DNA of 64,000 nucleotides from UBA1422 sp041752735 (lineage in GTDB: Bacteria; Bacillota; Clostridia; Peptostreptococcales; Anaerovoracaceae), in contig JBGSVW010000029.1 in assembly GCA_041752735.1 (NCBI GenBank), forward strand, positions 1-64,000, in the 5' to 3' direction. A model generated the notes under the pieces. The model was not told the origin of the DNA. It made no database searches and saw nothing but the letters and a program-made list of their open reading frames with translations. Both the position numbers and the translations under genes were made by a program. Numbering within the stretch: the stretch's first letter is position 1; the number at the start of each line of letters is the position of its first letter. Positions 45,347 to 54,174 of the stretch are shown in pieces.

Positions 45347-46618
45347 ATGTCAAAGATTAAAAAAGTAGTTGCCCGTGAAGTTTTAGATTCCAGAGGAAAT
45401 CCCACCGTGGAGGTGGATTTGTTTTTAGAGGACAAAAGCATGGGGCGGGCAATCATCCCTTCCGGGGCATCAACGGGGATTCATGAGGCTATGGAGTTGA
45501 GGGATGGAGATAAGGGAAGGTATTTAGGGAAAGGAGTTCTGCAAGCGGTAGCTAATGTGAACGGACCAATCGCAACCGAAATCATCGGCAGAAGCGTGCT
45601 GGATCAAACGGGGATTGATGCTGCTTTATGTAATCTTGACGGCACAGAGAACAAATCTAGGTTGGGAGCCAACGCAATTCTCGGAGCATCTCTCGCTGCT
45701 GCACATGGGGCGTCAAAACATCTTGGCATTCCATTATTCCAATATATTGGAAAGGGAAAGGGAATGTTGATTCCGGTACCCATGATGAATATCTTAAATG
45801 GTGGACAGCATGCGGACAACAACCTGGACATTCAAGAGTTCATGATCATGCCCATTGGAGCAAGAAGCTTCAAGGAGTGTTTGAGGATGGGTGCAGAAAC
45901 TTATCATAACCTCCATGCGGTATTGAAAGAAAAAGGAATGAATACTTCGGTGGGAGATGAAGGGGGCTTCGCACCCCATTTGCCTTCTAATGAAGAGGCC
46001 ATTGAACTGATCATTGAAGCCATAAAACGAGCAGGGTATAAACCTGGGCAGGACATTGTACTGGCCCTCGATGTGGCCTCCTCCGGACTTTATAACCCAA
46101 AAACAAAAACCTATGATTTCTTGGGTGAAGGTGTCACAAGAACTACCGCAGAGATGATTGATTATTATGAGATGCTTACAGAACAATATCCGATTTTCTC
46201 AATTGAAGATGGCTTGTCGGAAGACGATTGGGATGGATGGAAACTGCTCACCAAACGTCTGGGCAACAAAATTCAATTGGTGGGAGACGATCTTTTTGCG
46301 ACCAATCCAAAACGGTTGGGGCAGGGTATTGAATTAGACGTAGCCAATGCAATTCTGATTAAAGTCAATCAAATCGGCACATTGACCGAAACTCTGTACA
46401 CCATTGACATGGCAAAAAAAGCCGGTTACGCGGTCATTGTGTCTCATCGCTCCGGAGAAACAGAAGACGTCACCATAGCAGATATCGCAGTTGGTGTGAA
46501 TGCCGGACAGATTAAGACAGGTGCGCCATCAAGAACCGATCGGGTGGCAAAATACAATCAACTGTTAAGGCTGGAAGAATATCTTGGCGTCAATGGTAAA
46601 TTCGGCAGACAACTCTAA
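45347..46618 (+). CDS. eno: Enolase
   Basis: 423 residues, full length. It has EVLDSRGNPTVEVD, the substrate loop PSGASTGIHEA, the metal ligands in ALDVASS, SIEDGLSEDDWDGW and VGDDLFATN, and the signature SHRSGETED. It converts 2-phosphoglycerate to phosphoenolpyruvate. It follows pgmB by 15 bp rather than sitting in the usual gap-pgk-tpi-gpmI cluster, so carbon from trehalose recycling may share its transcript. No clear terminator follows. Confidence 0.95.
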   Translation: MSKIKKVVAREVLDSRGNPTVEVDLFLEDKSMGRAIIPSGASTGIHEAMELRDGDKGRYLGKGVLQAVANVNGPIATEIIGRSVLDQTGIDAALCNLDGTENKSRLGANAILGASLAAAHGASKHLGIPLFQYIGKGKGMLIPVPMMNILNGGQHADNNLDIQEFMIMPIGARSFKECLRMGAETYHNLHAVLKEKGMNTSVGDEGGFAPHLPSNEEAIELIIEAIKRAGYKPGQDIVLALDVASSGLYNPKTKTYDFLGEGVTRTTAEMIDYYEMLTEQYPIFSIEDGLSEDDWDGWKLLTKRLGNKIQLVGDDLFATNPKRLGQGIELDVANAILIKVNQIGTLTETLYTIDMAKKAGYAVIVSHRSGETEDVTIADIAVGVNAGQIKTGAPSRTDRVAKYNQLLRLEEYLGVNGKFGRQL

Positions 46619-46732
46619 TTTCATATGACAAATTAAGCCTCAAATGGTATGATTTTTTGGAAAACAATTCGTCATGAATCTCATTCATGAACGACAAATG
46701 ACGATAGAATTCATCTTCAAGGAGGCACACAG

Positions 46733-47486
46733 ATGAGCAAATTTTCTTTTGACAACTTGCCACAACTTCAAGTCATCAATCATGACCAGATAAGGGAAAT
46801 ACACGAGAATGCCCTGGAAATTCTAGAATCCACGGGCATTCACTTTGAATATCATAAGGCGTTGGAGTATCTCAAAGATGCCGGTTGCCAAGTAGATTTT
46901 GAAACGATGGTTGTAAAAATTCCCAGAATACTTATAGAAGATTCTGTGGGAAAAGCACCTGAAACCTTTTCTTTGTAGGACAGGGAAGGGAATTTCTATT
47001 GTGAGTTTGGGGACAGCCAACCGAGATTCAATCCCGGTAGCAGCTCCGTACTGGTGCTGGATCGAGACGGACAGACTTCAAGATCATCCACCGCCATGGA
47101 TTTGATAGCCATAACAAAAGTAGCGCAGGCTATGCCACAAATCGATTTTGTCTCCTCTTCGGTGGTGGCTGAGGAAGCACCCTTACAGCTGGGATTGCAG
47201 CTTATTTATCTGACCGAAATAAAACATTCCACAAAACCAATTCTCGGTGGTGCGGTGGATCAAATCTAATTGCGGGGATGAGCCCCGATAAGCTGGTAAT
47301 GGATGCTGAAATGATTGGCCTGATTAAGCATTATCATAAGGGAATCAGCATGAGCGCTGAGAACCCGGCTAAAGACATCATTTGCAAAGTCGGCCCCGAA
47401 GGTAGCTTCCTTTCAGAGAGACATACACTGAAACCTTTCAGACACGAATATAATTACGACTGTGATGTAATGAATTTTCAGGATCG
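46733..47486 (+). pseudogene. Decayed MttB-family methyltransferase
   Basis: GGAGG precedes the ATG. The first 81 codons match the N-terminus of trimethylamine-methyltransferase-like proteins (IREIHENALEILESTGIHF). A TAG at 46976 interrupts them, and the same frame goes on with DREGNFYCEFGD and QPRFNPGSSSVLVLDRDG to a TAA at 47267. From 47278 a C-terminal piece of the family appears (AEMIGLIKHYHKGI, GPEGSFLSERHTL). Roughly 200 central residues, including the substrate site, are missing. The TAG stands where relatives have an aromatic residue, not at the pyrrolysine position. Confidence 0.8.
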
Positions 47487-47488
47487 GC

Positions 47489-47632
47489 GGTCAACATATC
47501 ATCGGCATAGAATATGCGGAAGTTGTACCGAAGCAAACCAATGTTGGGGATATCATCTCATTTGAAGTAGATTATACATCTCTGATGAATTTGTGCAATT
47601 CCCCAAGTGTTGATAAAGTATTTACTCCATAG
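47489..47632 (+). pseudogene. C-terminal fragment of an amino-acid racemase
   Basis: A 47-codon open segment without a start, in another frame from the methyltransferase fragment, reads GIEYAEVVPKQTNVGDIISF, then EVDYTSLMNLCNSPSVDKVF. It resembles the last strand region of ornithine/alanine-racemase-like PLP proteins, where GDxxxFxLDYGxLLxxxTSPYV is common. It suggests a deletion joining two neighbouring genes. The family assignment is tentative. Confidence 0.5.
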
Positions 47633-47666
47633 TCTCGTTGGGTTTTAGCTATTAACAACAAAAATG

Positions 47667-47690
47667 CCACAGAATGTTCTGTGGTTTTTG
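47667..47690 (+). terminator. Rho-independent terminator
   Basis: A perfect stem CCACAGAA-TG-TTCTGTGG is followed by TTTTT. It ends the remnant region before dapF. Confidence 0.92.
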
Positions 47691-47744
47691 TTAAATAGTC
47701 ATACAAATGATGAAATTTGTTGGTGTATAAATTCTATAAAAAAC

Positions 47745-47773
47745 TTGATTTTAGCGCAGTAATGAGGTAAAAT
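47745..47773 (+). promoter_or_regulatory. Promoter of dapF-dapL
   Basis: TTGATT (47745-47750), a 17-bp spacer and TAAAAT (47768-47773) lie 24 bp before the dapF start. Confidence 0.6.
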
Positions 47774-47797
47774 ACCACAAATCCCAAGGAGGAACAG

Positions 47798-48637
47798 ATG
47801 AAATTTACCAAAATGCATGGGGCAGGAAATGATTATATCTACTTCAACTGTCTGGAACAACATATTGAGAACCCAGCCGAATTAAGCATACGTCTTTCCG
47901 ACCGACACTTCTCAATTGGTGGCGACGGAATAGTACTAATATGCCCATCCACTGTAGCTGATGTGAAGATGCGGATGTTCAATGCCGATGGTTCCGAAGG
48001 GAAAATGTGTGGGAATGCCATTCGTTGTGTTGCAAAATATATATACGACCGAGGCATCATCACAAAGGAGCATATAGACGTAGAGACCCTCAGCGGGATT
48101 AAGCATATTCAGGTTTTTGTTGAAGAGGGAAAGGTGACACAAGCCAAAGTAGATATGGGTAAGGCAACAGGGCTCGGGGTAGATGACATAACCATCCCCG
48201 AGGGCCAGAGAAATTTCCTAAAAAACTTTCCGCTACAGGTATTTGATAAGACTTGGGAAATCACTACGGTATCCATGGGAAACCCCCATTGCGTGGTATT
48301 CCTTCCTGAAGTGGCCGGGTTGGATTTATTAAGAATTGGTCCAGCATTCGAAAAGCATTCAATTTTCCCACAGCAAATTAACACGGAATTTGTACGAGTA
48401 ATCAGTCCGGAAGAAATTGAGATGCGGGTATGGGAGAGAGGCAGCGGTGAAACATTGGCCTGCGGCACAGGCGCTTGTGCGGCTGTGGTGGCCGCTATCT
48501 TAAATGGCTATTGCAGCAAAAATATCGACGTGATTGTCCGCCTTTTAGGTGGCACACTTGTCATTCGCGTCACGGGCGAAACCGTATATATGACTGGAAA
48601 TGCTGAGGAAGCTTTTTCCGGAGAAATCGAAATCTAA
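47798..48637 (+). CDS. dapF: Diaminopimelate epimerase
   Basis: 279 residues. The two catalytic cysteines are in MCGNAIRC and ACGTGACA, and the N-terminal FTKMHGAGNDYIYF is typical. It converts LL- to meso-diaminopimelate for lysine and peptidoglycan. AAGGAGGA precedes the ATG. It is followed 46 bp on by dapL, so the last two steps before meso-DAP are paired. Confidence 0.95.
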   Translation: MKFTKMHGAGNDYIYFNCLEQHIENPAELSIRLSDRHFSIGGDGIVLICPSTVADVKMRMFNADGSEGKMCGNAIRCVAKYIYDRGIITKEHIDVETLSGIKHIQVFVEEGKVTQAKVDMGKATGLGVDDITIPEGQRNFLKNFPLQVFDKTWEITTVSMGNPHCVVFLPEVAGLDLLRIGPAFEKHSIFPQQINTEFVRVISPEEIEMRVWERGSGETLACGTGACAAVVAAILNGYCSKNIDVIVRLLGGTLVIRVTGETVYMTGNAEEAFSGEIEI

Positions 48638-48683
48638 GGAATAAAGATCAAAAATATATTCATAAAAACAGAAGGAAATCATG

Positions 48684-49865
48684 ATGAACATAAATGAAAA
48701 TTATTTAAATCTACAGGAAAGCTATTTGTTTTCAACCATCGCTAAAAAAATTACAGACTTCAAAGCTGCCAACCCCCAAGCTTCCATAATCAGATTGGGC
48801 ATTGGAGATGTGACATTGCCTTTGACAGGCTCCGTCATTAAAAGCCTTCATGATGCGGTTGATGAAATGGGGGATGCGAATACGTTTCGTGGATATGGAC
48901 CGGAGCAGGGTTATGACTTTCTCAGAGAAGCTGTGGCCGGGTACTACAGGCAACGTGGCACCATTATTGATCCATCGGAAATCTTTGTAAGCGACGGTGC
49001 AAAGTGTGATGTAGCAAACATATTGGATATATTCTCTTTGGACAACAAAGTTCTGCTGCCAAACCCAGTGTATCCGGTTTATTTGGACACCAATACCATG
49101 ATTGGACGGGAAGTGGGTTATATCGATGCAAATATGGAAAACGGATTTCTCCCGCTACCGAGGAAAGGCCAACGGGCTGACATCATTTACCTATGTTCCC
49201 CCAACAATCCAACTGGTGCAGTTTATTCAACAGAAGACCTGACCAAATGGGTAAATTACGCGCTGGAACAAGATGCCATCATCTTATTTGATGCTGCTTA
49301 TGAGGCGTTTATCACCGACCCCAATCTGCCACGCAGCATTTTTGAAATCCCAGGTTCAAAATCCTGCGCCATTGAGTTAAACTCGTTTTCCAAGACAGCA
49401 GGATTTACAGGGACCCGTTTGGGTTACACCATTGTACCCCAGGAACTGATTCGATACAAAAGCAGCCTAAACAGACTTTGGATGCGTCGACAATCCACTA
49501 AATTCAATGGCGCACCCTATATCACCCAACGAGCAGGAGCAGCCATTTTTACCCAGGAAGGGCAATCGGAAATACAAAAAAATCTGGCCTATTACCGCCA
49601 GAATGCAGATATTATTGCAAAGGGATTGGAAGGACTGGGGATTTGGTATACTGGTGGAAAAAACGCGCCTTACATTTGGCTGAAAACTCCAAGGGGGATG
49701 ACTTCATGGGAGTTCTTTGATTTCCTTCTGGAAAAAGCCTGGTTGGTGGGTACCCCCGGTGTGGGTTTTGGTGCCAATGGAGAAGGATTCTTCCGGCTTA
49801 CCGCGTTTGGCAATCGCGAACATACCATTGAAGCTATGGAGAGGATTCAAAAAATCTGGGCATAA
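48684..49865 (+). CDS. dapL: LL-diaminopimelate aminotransferase
   Basis: 393 residues of class I/II PLP aminotransferase fold. NINENYLNLQESYLFSTIAKK is the DapL-type opening, SPNNPTG and DAAYEAF are cofactor contacts, and the PLP Lys lies in LNSFSKTAGFTGTRLGY. It makes LL-diaminopimelate directly from tetrahydrodipicolinate, the route common in Clostridia and cyanobacteria. Two adjacent ATGs exist; 48684 has the better distance to GAAGGA than 48681. It is convergent with nhaA. Confidence 0.92.
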   Translation: MNINENYLNLQESYLFSTIAKKITDFKAANPQASIIRLGIGDVTLPLTGSVIKSLHDAVDEMGDANTFRGYGPEQGYDFLREAVAGYYRQRGTIIDPSEIFVSDGAKCDVANILDIFSLDNKVLLPNPVYPVYLDTNTMIGREVGYIDANMENGFLPLPRKGQRADIIYLCSPNNPTGAVYSTEDLTKWVNYALEQDAIILFDAAYEAFITDPNLPRSIFEIPGSKSCAIELNSFSKTAGFTGTRLGYTIVPQELIRYKSSLNRLWMRRQSTKFNGAPYITQRAGAAIFTQEGQSEIQKNLAYYRQNADIIAKGLEGLGIWYTGGKNAPYIWLKTPRGMTSWEFFDFLLEKAWLVGTPGVGFGANGEGFFRLTAFGNREHTIEAMERIQKIWA

Positions 49866-49912
49866 CATGAGAGTCTGGATTTCTGTGAAATTGAGGTGGG
49901 CGACGAAGCTTT

Positions 49913-51229
49913 TTATCGATGCGCAGATTTGGACAGCAATACGATGCCAAGTACGGATGCCAATAAAGAAGCCAAAAGAATTGTAAACTTTGCCTGGCTT
50001 TGGGCGATGGACTCCGTAAACGCCAGGTTGGTGATGAAAATTGACATGGTAAACCCGATACCACCCAGACAACCGACACCAAGTAACTGTAATTTCGAAA
50101 CCCCATCAGGCATACGAGTAATCCCCAATGCATTAGCCAGCAGGACAGACAAAAATATACCTAAAGGTTTACCAATTACTAGACCTGCAAGAATACCCAA
50201 TGAAATCGGATGTAGAAGAGAAAGACTCTCTCCTCCGCCGATAAACTGGACACCGGCATTTGCAAAGGCAAAGATAGGGAGGATAATAAAATTGGAGACG
50301 TCATGTAGTGAATCTTCCAACCGCTGTAAAGGAGAATCTAAATCATTGACGGAGCATTGAATTTTTTTCATAAATTCTCTTTGGCTTTCATCCACCACCA
50401 TAATCTCAACAGGCGTATCCGGAAAATCCCGAATAAGATCGCCCGTTTTGTTTTTGAAGACCTTCTGATCCATTTTGCTCCTGGCAGGAATTGTCATAGC
50501 TAGAAGCACACCGGCAATAGTTGCGTGAATCCCTGAGTTTAGAAGAGCAAACCAAAGTGCCAAACCCAAAATGGCATACGGTAGTGTTTTTCGTACGCCC
50601 AATACATTTAAAGCAATGGAACTTAGCAATATGATGAGAGCAAATAGCAAACTGGCCCAATTCAAGGGTTCTCCGTAAAAAACCGCGATGACAAGAATAG
50701 CACCCATATCATCAAAGATTGCAAGTGCCAGTAAGAATACTTTCAAAGAAAATGGTACGCGATTTCCCAAAATCGCCATGACTCCTAAAGCAAACGCAAT
50801 GTCTGTAGCCATTGGAATCCCCCAGCCAGTTGCATAGTCGCCACCAAGATTCAGCAGGAAATACAAGGATGCCGGGACAATCATTCCACCAAGGGCTGCG
50901 ATGGCTGGCAATATGGCTTTCTTGACGTTTGAAAGTTCTCCCACCAAAAGCTCCCGCTTGATTTCCAGCCCCACAACAAAGAAAAAAACCACCATCAATC
51001 CATCGTTGATGAAATGCTGGAGACTTGCATCATAACCAAAACCGTCGACGCCAAAATGAAGATCCATGTGGAGAAACGATTCGTAAGATTCTTGGAAAGG
51101 CGAATTTGCTAGAAAAAGCGCAACAAGGGTTCCGACAATCAGAAGAAGCCCCCCAAGAATGCCTTCTTCCAAGAATTTAGACACCGGGCGAGTAAACATC
51201 TGCCAAAGGTGATTCCCCAATTCTTTCAT
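49913..51229 (-). CDS. nhaA: Na+/H+ antiporter NhaA
   Basis: 438 residues with about twelve membrane helices. LALAIFDDMGAILVIAVFY carries the paired Asp of the ion site, and GGMIVPASLYFLLN and GIPMATDIAFALGV are family motifs. It exports sodium in exchange for protons. A C-terminal extension is not seen, but the central hydrophilic loop (about 270-310) is longer than in E. coli. NhaA is less common in Gram-positives. GAGGT precedes the start, eight bases after the alarmone synthetase stop, so stress control may be shared. Confidence 0.92.
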   Translation of the reverse strand: MKELGNHLWQMFTRPVSKFLEEGILGGLLLIVGTLVALFLANSPFQESYESFLHMDLHFGVDGFGYDASLQHFINDGLMVVFFFVVGLEIKRELLVGELSNVKKAILPAIAALGGMIVPASLYFLLNLGGDYATGWGIPMATDIAFALGVMAILGNRVPFSLKVFLLALAIFDDMGAILVIAVFYGEPLNWASLLFALIILLSSIALNVLGVRKTLPYAILGLALWFALLNSGIHATIAGVLLAMTIPARSKMDQKVFKNKTGDLIRDFPDTPVEIMVVDESQREFMKKIQCSVNDLDSPLQRLEDSLHDVSNFIILPIFAFANAGVQFIGGGESLSLLHPISLGILAGLVIGKPLGIFLSVLLANALGITRMPDGVSKLQLLGVGCLGGIGFTMSIFITNLAFTESIAQSQAKFTILLASLLASVLGIVLLSKSAHR

Positions 51230-51237
51230 CTAAAACC

Positions 51238-51909
51238 TCAACTTTCCATGTCAATCATATTTCTGATTTCTTGCATCCGAATATCCATTTCGCTGATGGT
51301 ATCGGCACATTCTAATAGTGCTTTTGAGATTTCCTCTTCGTTTTTGATATTCTTTTTATATTTCAATTTATGTTCCAGGCTGGCCCAAAAATCCATTGCA
51401 ATTGTTCGAAACTGAACCTCAACAGCCATCCATTTTTTCTCACTTGATAAGAAGATTGGTATCTCAAGAATCATATGAAGGCTTCGATAACCATTTGGTT
51501 TTGGGCTTTTGATATAGTCTTTTACAACTAGGATTCGGATATCATCTTGCTGCTCAATTAAGCTTGCTATTGTATATATATCCTCAGGAAATGAGCAGAC
51601 AATCCGTGCACCGGCGATATCGAAAATGTTTTTCCCCATATTTTCGATGCTAATAGGGATACCCCTTTCCTTGAGCTTGGATACAATACTAAGGGGATTT
51701 TTCACTCTAGTTCTTATGCTTTCGATGGGATTTCGGTTTTGCAATATTAAAAATTCGTCGTTCAGAATTTGAAGTTTAGTCTCCAATTCCCGTAAAGCAC
51801 ATTTATAGCACATCATAAGCTCATTAAAAGGTAGGGCTCGTTCTGCAAGTATCTCTGGATAATCCGATTCCAAAATTTCTAAAAACTTGAAGTCTTTCAC
51901 GGTTTCCAT
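51238..51909 (-). CDS. Small alarmone synthetase (RelQ/YjbM-like)
   Basis: 223 residues with only the RelA/SpoT synthetase domain: IFDIAGARIVCSF, KSPKPNGYRSLHMILEIP and VEVQFRTIAMDFWASLEHKL in separate segments. No hydrolase, TGS or ACT domain is present, which is the small alarmone synthetase layout. It makes (p)ppGpp from ATP and GDP/GTP. AGGAGGATATA precedes the ATG, and nhaA follows. Confidence 0.9.
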   Translation of the reverse strand: METVKDFKFLEILESDYPEILAERALPFNELMMCYKCALRELETKLQILNDEFLILQNRNPIESIRTRVKNPLSIVSKLKERGIPISIENMGKNIFDIAGARIVCSFPEDIYTIASLIEQQDDIRILVVKDYIKSPKPNGYRSLHMILEIPIFLSSEKKWMAVEVQFRTIAMDFWASLEHKLKYKKNIKNEEEISKALLECADTISEMDIRMQEIRNMIDMES

Positions 51910-52094
51910 TATATCCTCCTGAGTCTCTGCTCCAACTAATGGGTGTGTATTCTTGAATCAGATAGAAAATACTGATACAATATCCTTAGAATCACAAATA
52001 ATTTTATATAATATAATTGTACCGTAGCAGAATCAAAGTGTACAGACAAAATCATCACTAATTTCTTAAAGATAATCTCAGAAAGGAGCCAGAT

Positions 52095-52880
52095 ATGAAG
52101 AAAAAAGGTTTTCTTGCAGAATCCAAAGAGTATATTAAGAGCAACAAAAAACGGGCAATTTGGTATTTTGTTCTGCGGGCACTAGTGTTGGTTGCGCTTG
52201 TAGCCAGTATACTTGGCCAAAATTGGAACAATGCTTTTATGTGCATTCTTACTTTAGTGCTTTTTATGATTCCGTCATTTTTGGACCGGAAACTGAATGT
52301 CACTTTACCCACCACACTTGAAGTGATCATCCTATTATTTATTTTCGCAGCGGAAATACTGGGGGAAGTCAGTTCGTATTATCTTCAGTATGAGCGATGG
52401 GATGATATGCTCCATACGGCTAATGGCTTCATCATGGCGGCAATCGGGTTTGCTCTCATTGAAATATTCAACAAAAGCGAGAAAATCACTTTTGTTTTGA
52501 CACCATTCTTTGTCGCTTTTTTCGCATTCTGTTTTTCCATGACAACTGCTATTATTTGGGAGTTCTTTGAATACTACATGGATGTCTTCACCAAGTCTGA
52601 TATGCAAAAAGATACAATCATCACAGCCATATCCTCGGTGCTTTTCAATCCGGAAGGCGCTAATCAGGCAGTGACAATTCCAATAAATAGTATTGTTATC
52701 AACGGACAACCATGGGATTTTGGGGGATATATTGATATCGGCTTGATTGACACCATGCATGACGCATGGGTCAACTTTATCGGTGCCATTGTATTTAGCA
52801 TCATTGGATTCTTTTATGTGAAAAGCCTGGGAAAAGGCAAGTTTGCATCCAAGTTCATCCCGTCCATCAAGAAAAAATAA
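52095..52880 (+). CDS. Multi-pass membrane protein (DUF2238-like), unknown
   Basis: 261 residues with about seven hydrophobic segments. Conserved-looking loop residues include DDMLHTANGF, TTAIIWEFFEYYMD and DTMHDAWVNFIGA, a pattern of His/Asp/Glu near the membrane seen in YjdF/DUF2238-type proteins. A basic cluster closes the protein. AGAAAGGAG precedes the ATG. It stands alone between the divergent alarmone synthetase gene and a convergent CDGSH gene. Function is unknown. Confidence 0.7.
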   Translation: MKKKGFLAESKEYIKSNKKRAIWYFVLRALVLVALVASILGQNWNNAFMCILTLVLFMIPSFLDRKLNVTLPTTLEVIILLFIFAAEILGEVSSYYLQYERWDDMLHTANGFIMAAIGFALIEIFNKSEKITFVLTPFFVAFFAFCFSMTTAIIWEFFEYYMDVFTKSDMQKDTIITAISSVLFNPEGANQAVTIPINSIVINGQPWDFGGYIDIGLIDTMHDAWVNFIGAIVFSIIGFFYVKSLGKGKFASKFIPSIKKK

Positions 52881-52907
52881 AAAAGGAGCAGGTATATCCT
52901 ACTCCTT
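52871..52907 (-). terminator. Terminator of the CDGSH gene
   Basis: AAGGAG and CTCCTT flank an inner AGG/CCT pairing. On the minus strand the stem is followed by a run of Ts, so it terminates the CDGSH gene. On the plus strand no T run follows. Confidence 0.7.
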
Positions 52908-52915
52908 CAATGCCC

Positions 52916-53185
52916 TTACTTAACTAATTCACTCATGATATACGCATGATCGCCTTCATGCGAGCTGTCACAGAAAGGCGGGTTTTTGGTTTTCCTGCAT
53001 GAGCAAAGAAAAGCGGTTCTATCTCTCTCAACCGAGAATTCCAATGGTTCAAACTCCGTTCCGACGTGAGATTGGTCGCAAAAAGGCTTATCTGAGGTTT
53101 TGCCACAGGTGCACCAATGATACGTTTCGCCTTTCTTCAAATCTACAGAAATTGGCATATTCGGTTTGTGCTGTGTTTTTTCCAT
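52916..53185 (-). CDS. Double CDGSH-type iron-sulfur protein
   Basis: 89 residues with two CDGSH sites: CTCGKTSDKPFCDQSH and CSCRKTKNPPFCDSSH, each with three Cys and one His for a [2Fe-2S] cluster. Such proteins pass electrons or clusters and are redox- and acid-sensitive. The ATG at 53185 lies eight bases from AGGAG; a TTG six bases upstream is too close to it. It sits next to glutathione peroxidase, in keeping with oxidative stress. Confidence 0.88.
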   Translation of the reverse strand: MEKTQHKPNMPISVDLKKGETYHWCTCGKTSDKPFCDQSHVGTEFEPLEFSVERDRTAFLCSCRKTKNPPFCDSSHEGDHAYIMSELVK

Positions 53186-53390
53186 CTTCAAATCTCCTAA
53201 TAATCTATCTAATCAATGAGTGTCCACGTAGAAAGCAATGGCATTTCTTATGTATATACAATATGATGATTTTATGAGGTATGAATGCAAATGTCAAGTA
53301 TATGCTTCAAGTGATATTTAAGTGGTATATTAAATATATTATTAATGCTAATACATAAATAGTAATATGTATAAAAGAAAAGGTAAAAAA

Positions 53391-53900
53391 ATGAACTTCT
53401 ATGATTTCAAAGCAAATTCCATGGCTGGGCAAGAGATTAGAATGAATGCATATAAGGGGAAGGTTGTGTTGGTTGTAAACACAGCTAGCAAATGTGGCTT
53501 TACACCACAGTTCAAAGAATTAGAAGAACTGTACCAAAGATACAAGGGTCAAGGCTTTGTTGTATTAGGATTTCCATCCAATCAATTTGCTAATCAGGAC
53601 CCGGGAAGCAACGAAGAAATCGTTGAATTTTGCCAACTGAATTATGGGGTTACATTTCCCATGTTTCAGAAGATTGAAGTAAATGGGAGCGGTGCACACC
53701 CACTATTTCAATTCTTAACAGAAGAAACTAAGTCTATGTTTGGTAAAAAAGTAAAATGGAATTTCACTAAATTCCTTATAGATTCACAGGGAAATATCAT
53801 CAAACGTTATGCACCAACAAAAGCACCCATGAGTTTTGAAAGTGATATTCAAGCTTTGCTTAAACCAGCGACTGATGAAATCGCACAGCACATAAAGTAA
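53391..53900 (+). CDS. Glutathione peroxidase family protein
   Basis: 169 residues with the NTASKCGFTPQ peroxidatic Cys motif (a cysteine, not a selenocysteine), GFPSNQF with the catalytic Gln, and WNFTKFLID. It reduces hydroperoxides, in bacteria usually with thioredoxin. The ATG at 53391 has AAAAGG upstream; an in-frame ATG at 53367 lacks a site. It is probably monocistronic. Confidence 0.92.
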   Translation: MNFYDFKANSMAGQEIRMNAYKGKVVLVVNTASKCGFTPQFKELEELYQRYKGQGFVVLGFPSNQFANQDPGSNEEIVEFCQLNYGVTFPMFQKIEVNGSGAHPLFQFLTEETKSMFGKKVKWNFTKFLIDSQGNIIKRYAPTKAPMSFESDIQALLKPATDEIAQHIK

Positions 53901-53941
53901 TTACAAGAAAATGCCATTATTAAATATTTTTCGCAAAAAGA

Positions 53942-53970
53942 TTGACAAATTGTGGAAACTGTGTAAGAAT
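53942..53970 (+). promoter_or_regulatory. Promoter of the second c-di-GMP riboswitch
   Basis: TTGACA (53942-53947), a 17-bp spacer and AAGAAT (53965-53970) lie just before the aptamer. Confidence 0.65.
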
Positions 53971-53987
53971 ATTGACATCTATATATT

Positions 53988-54060
53988 TAGCAAACATACT
54001 GAAAAGTATGGACGCAAAGCCACAGGGTCTAAACCTTCGGGAATGACAGCCGGTTGCCCA
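53988..54060 (+). promoter_or_regulatory. Cyclic di-GMP-I (GEMM) riboswitch aptamer
   Basis: This is the clearer of two GEMM-I aptamers. GCAA at the start can pair with TTGC at 54054-54057 as P1. P2 is CATACT-GAAA-AGTATG with a GNRA loop. The highly conserved GGACGCAAAGCC follows, then GGGTCTAAACC-TTCG-GG as P3 and GACAGCCGGTTGCC. A hairpin CCAATCC/GGATTGG (54058-54080) comes next, then a terminator. The call rests on motif recognition, without a covariance-model score. Confidence 0.92.
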
Positions 54061-54083
54061 ATCCAACGAATGTGGATTGGAGA

Positions 54084-54122
54084 AGCATGCGGCACTTGTG
54101 GACTCAGGCAGCTGCTTTTTTA
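54084..54122 (+). terminator. Riboswitch expression-platform terminator
   Basis: AAGCATGC pairs with GCA-GC-TGCTT (two-base bulge), followed by six Ts, between the aptamer and the pilin-like gene. Whether ligand favours or blocks it cannot be read directly, because it does not overlap P1. Confidence 0.65.
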
Positions 54123-54174
54123 TTTAAGCACATTGGATTAATAAAATCGCAGATCCTGTTTGGAGGAGGAGAAG

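Noticed and set aside
46976..46978. In-frame TAG in an MttB-family gene as a pyrrolysine codon
   Set aside because: It lies at residue 82 where relatives have an aromatic residue, far from the pyrrolysine position in the C-terminal active site, and the gene is broken in other ways too.
53391..53900. Selenoprotein glutathione peroxidase
   Set aside because: The peroxidatic position is a TGT cysteine codon and no in-frame TGA is present.
53911..54141. 76-codon open frame before the pilin-like gene
   Set aside because: It runs through the promoter, the c-di-GMP aptamer and the terminator; its codons reflect RNA structure, not protein.
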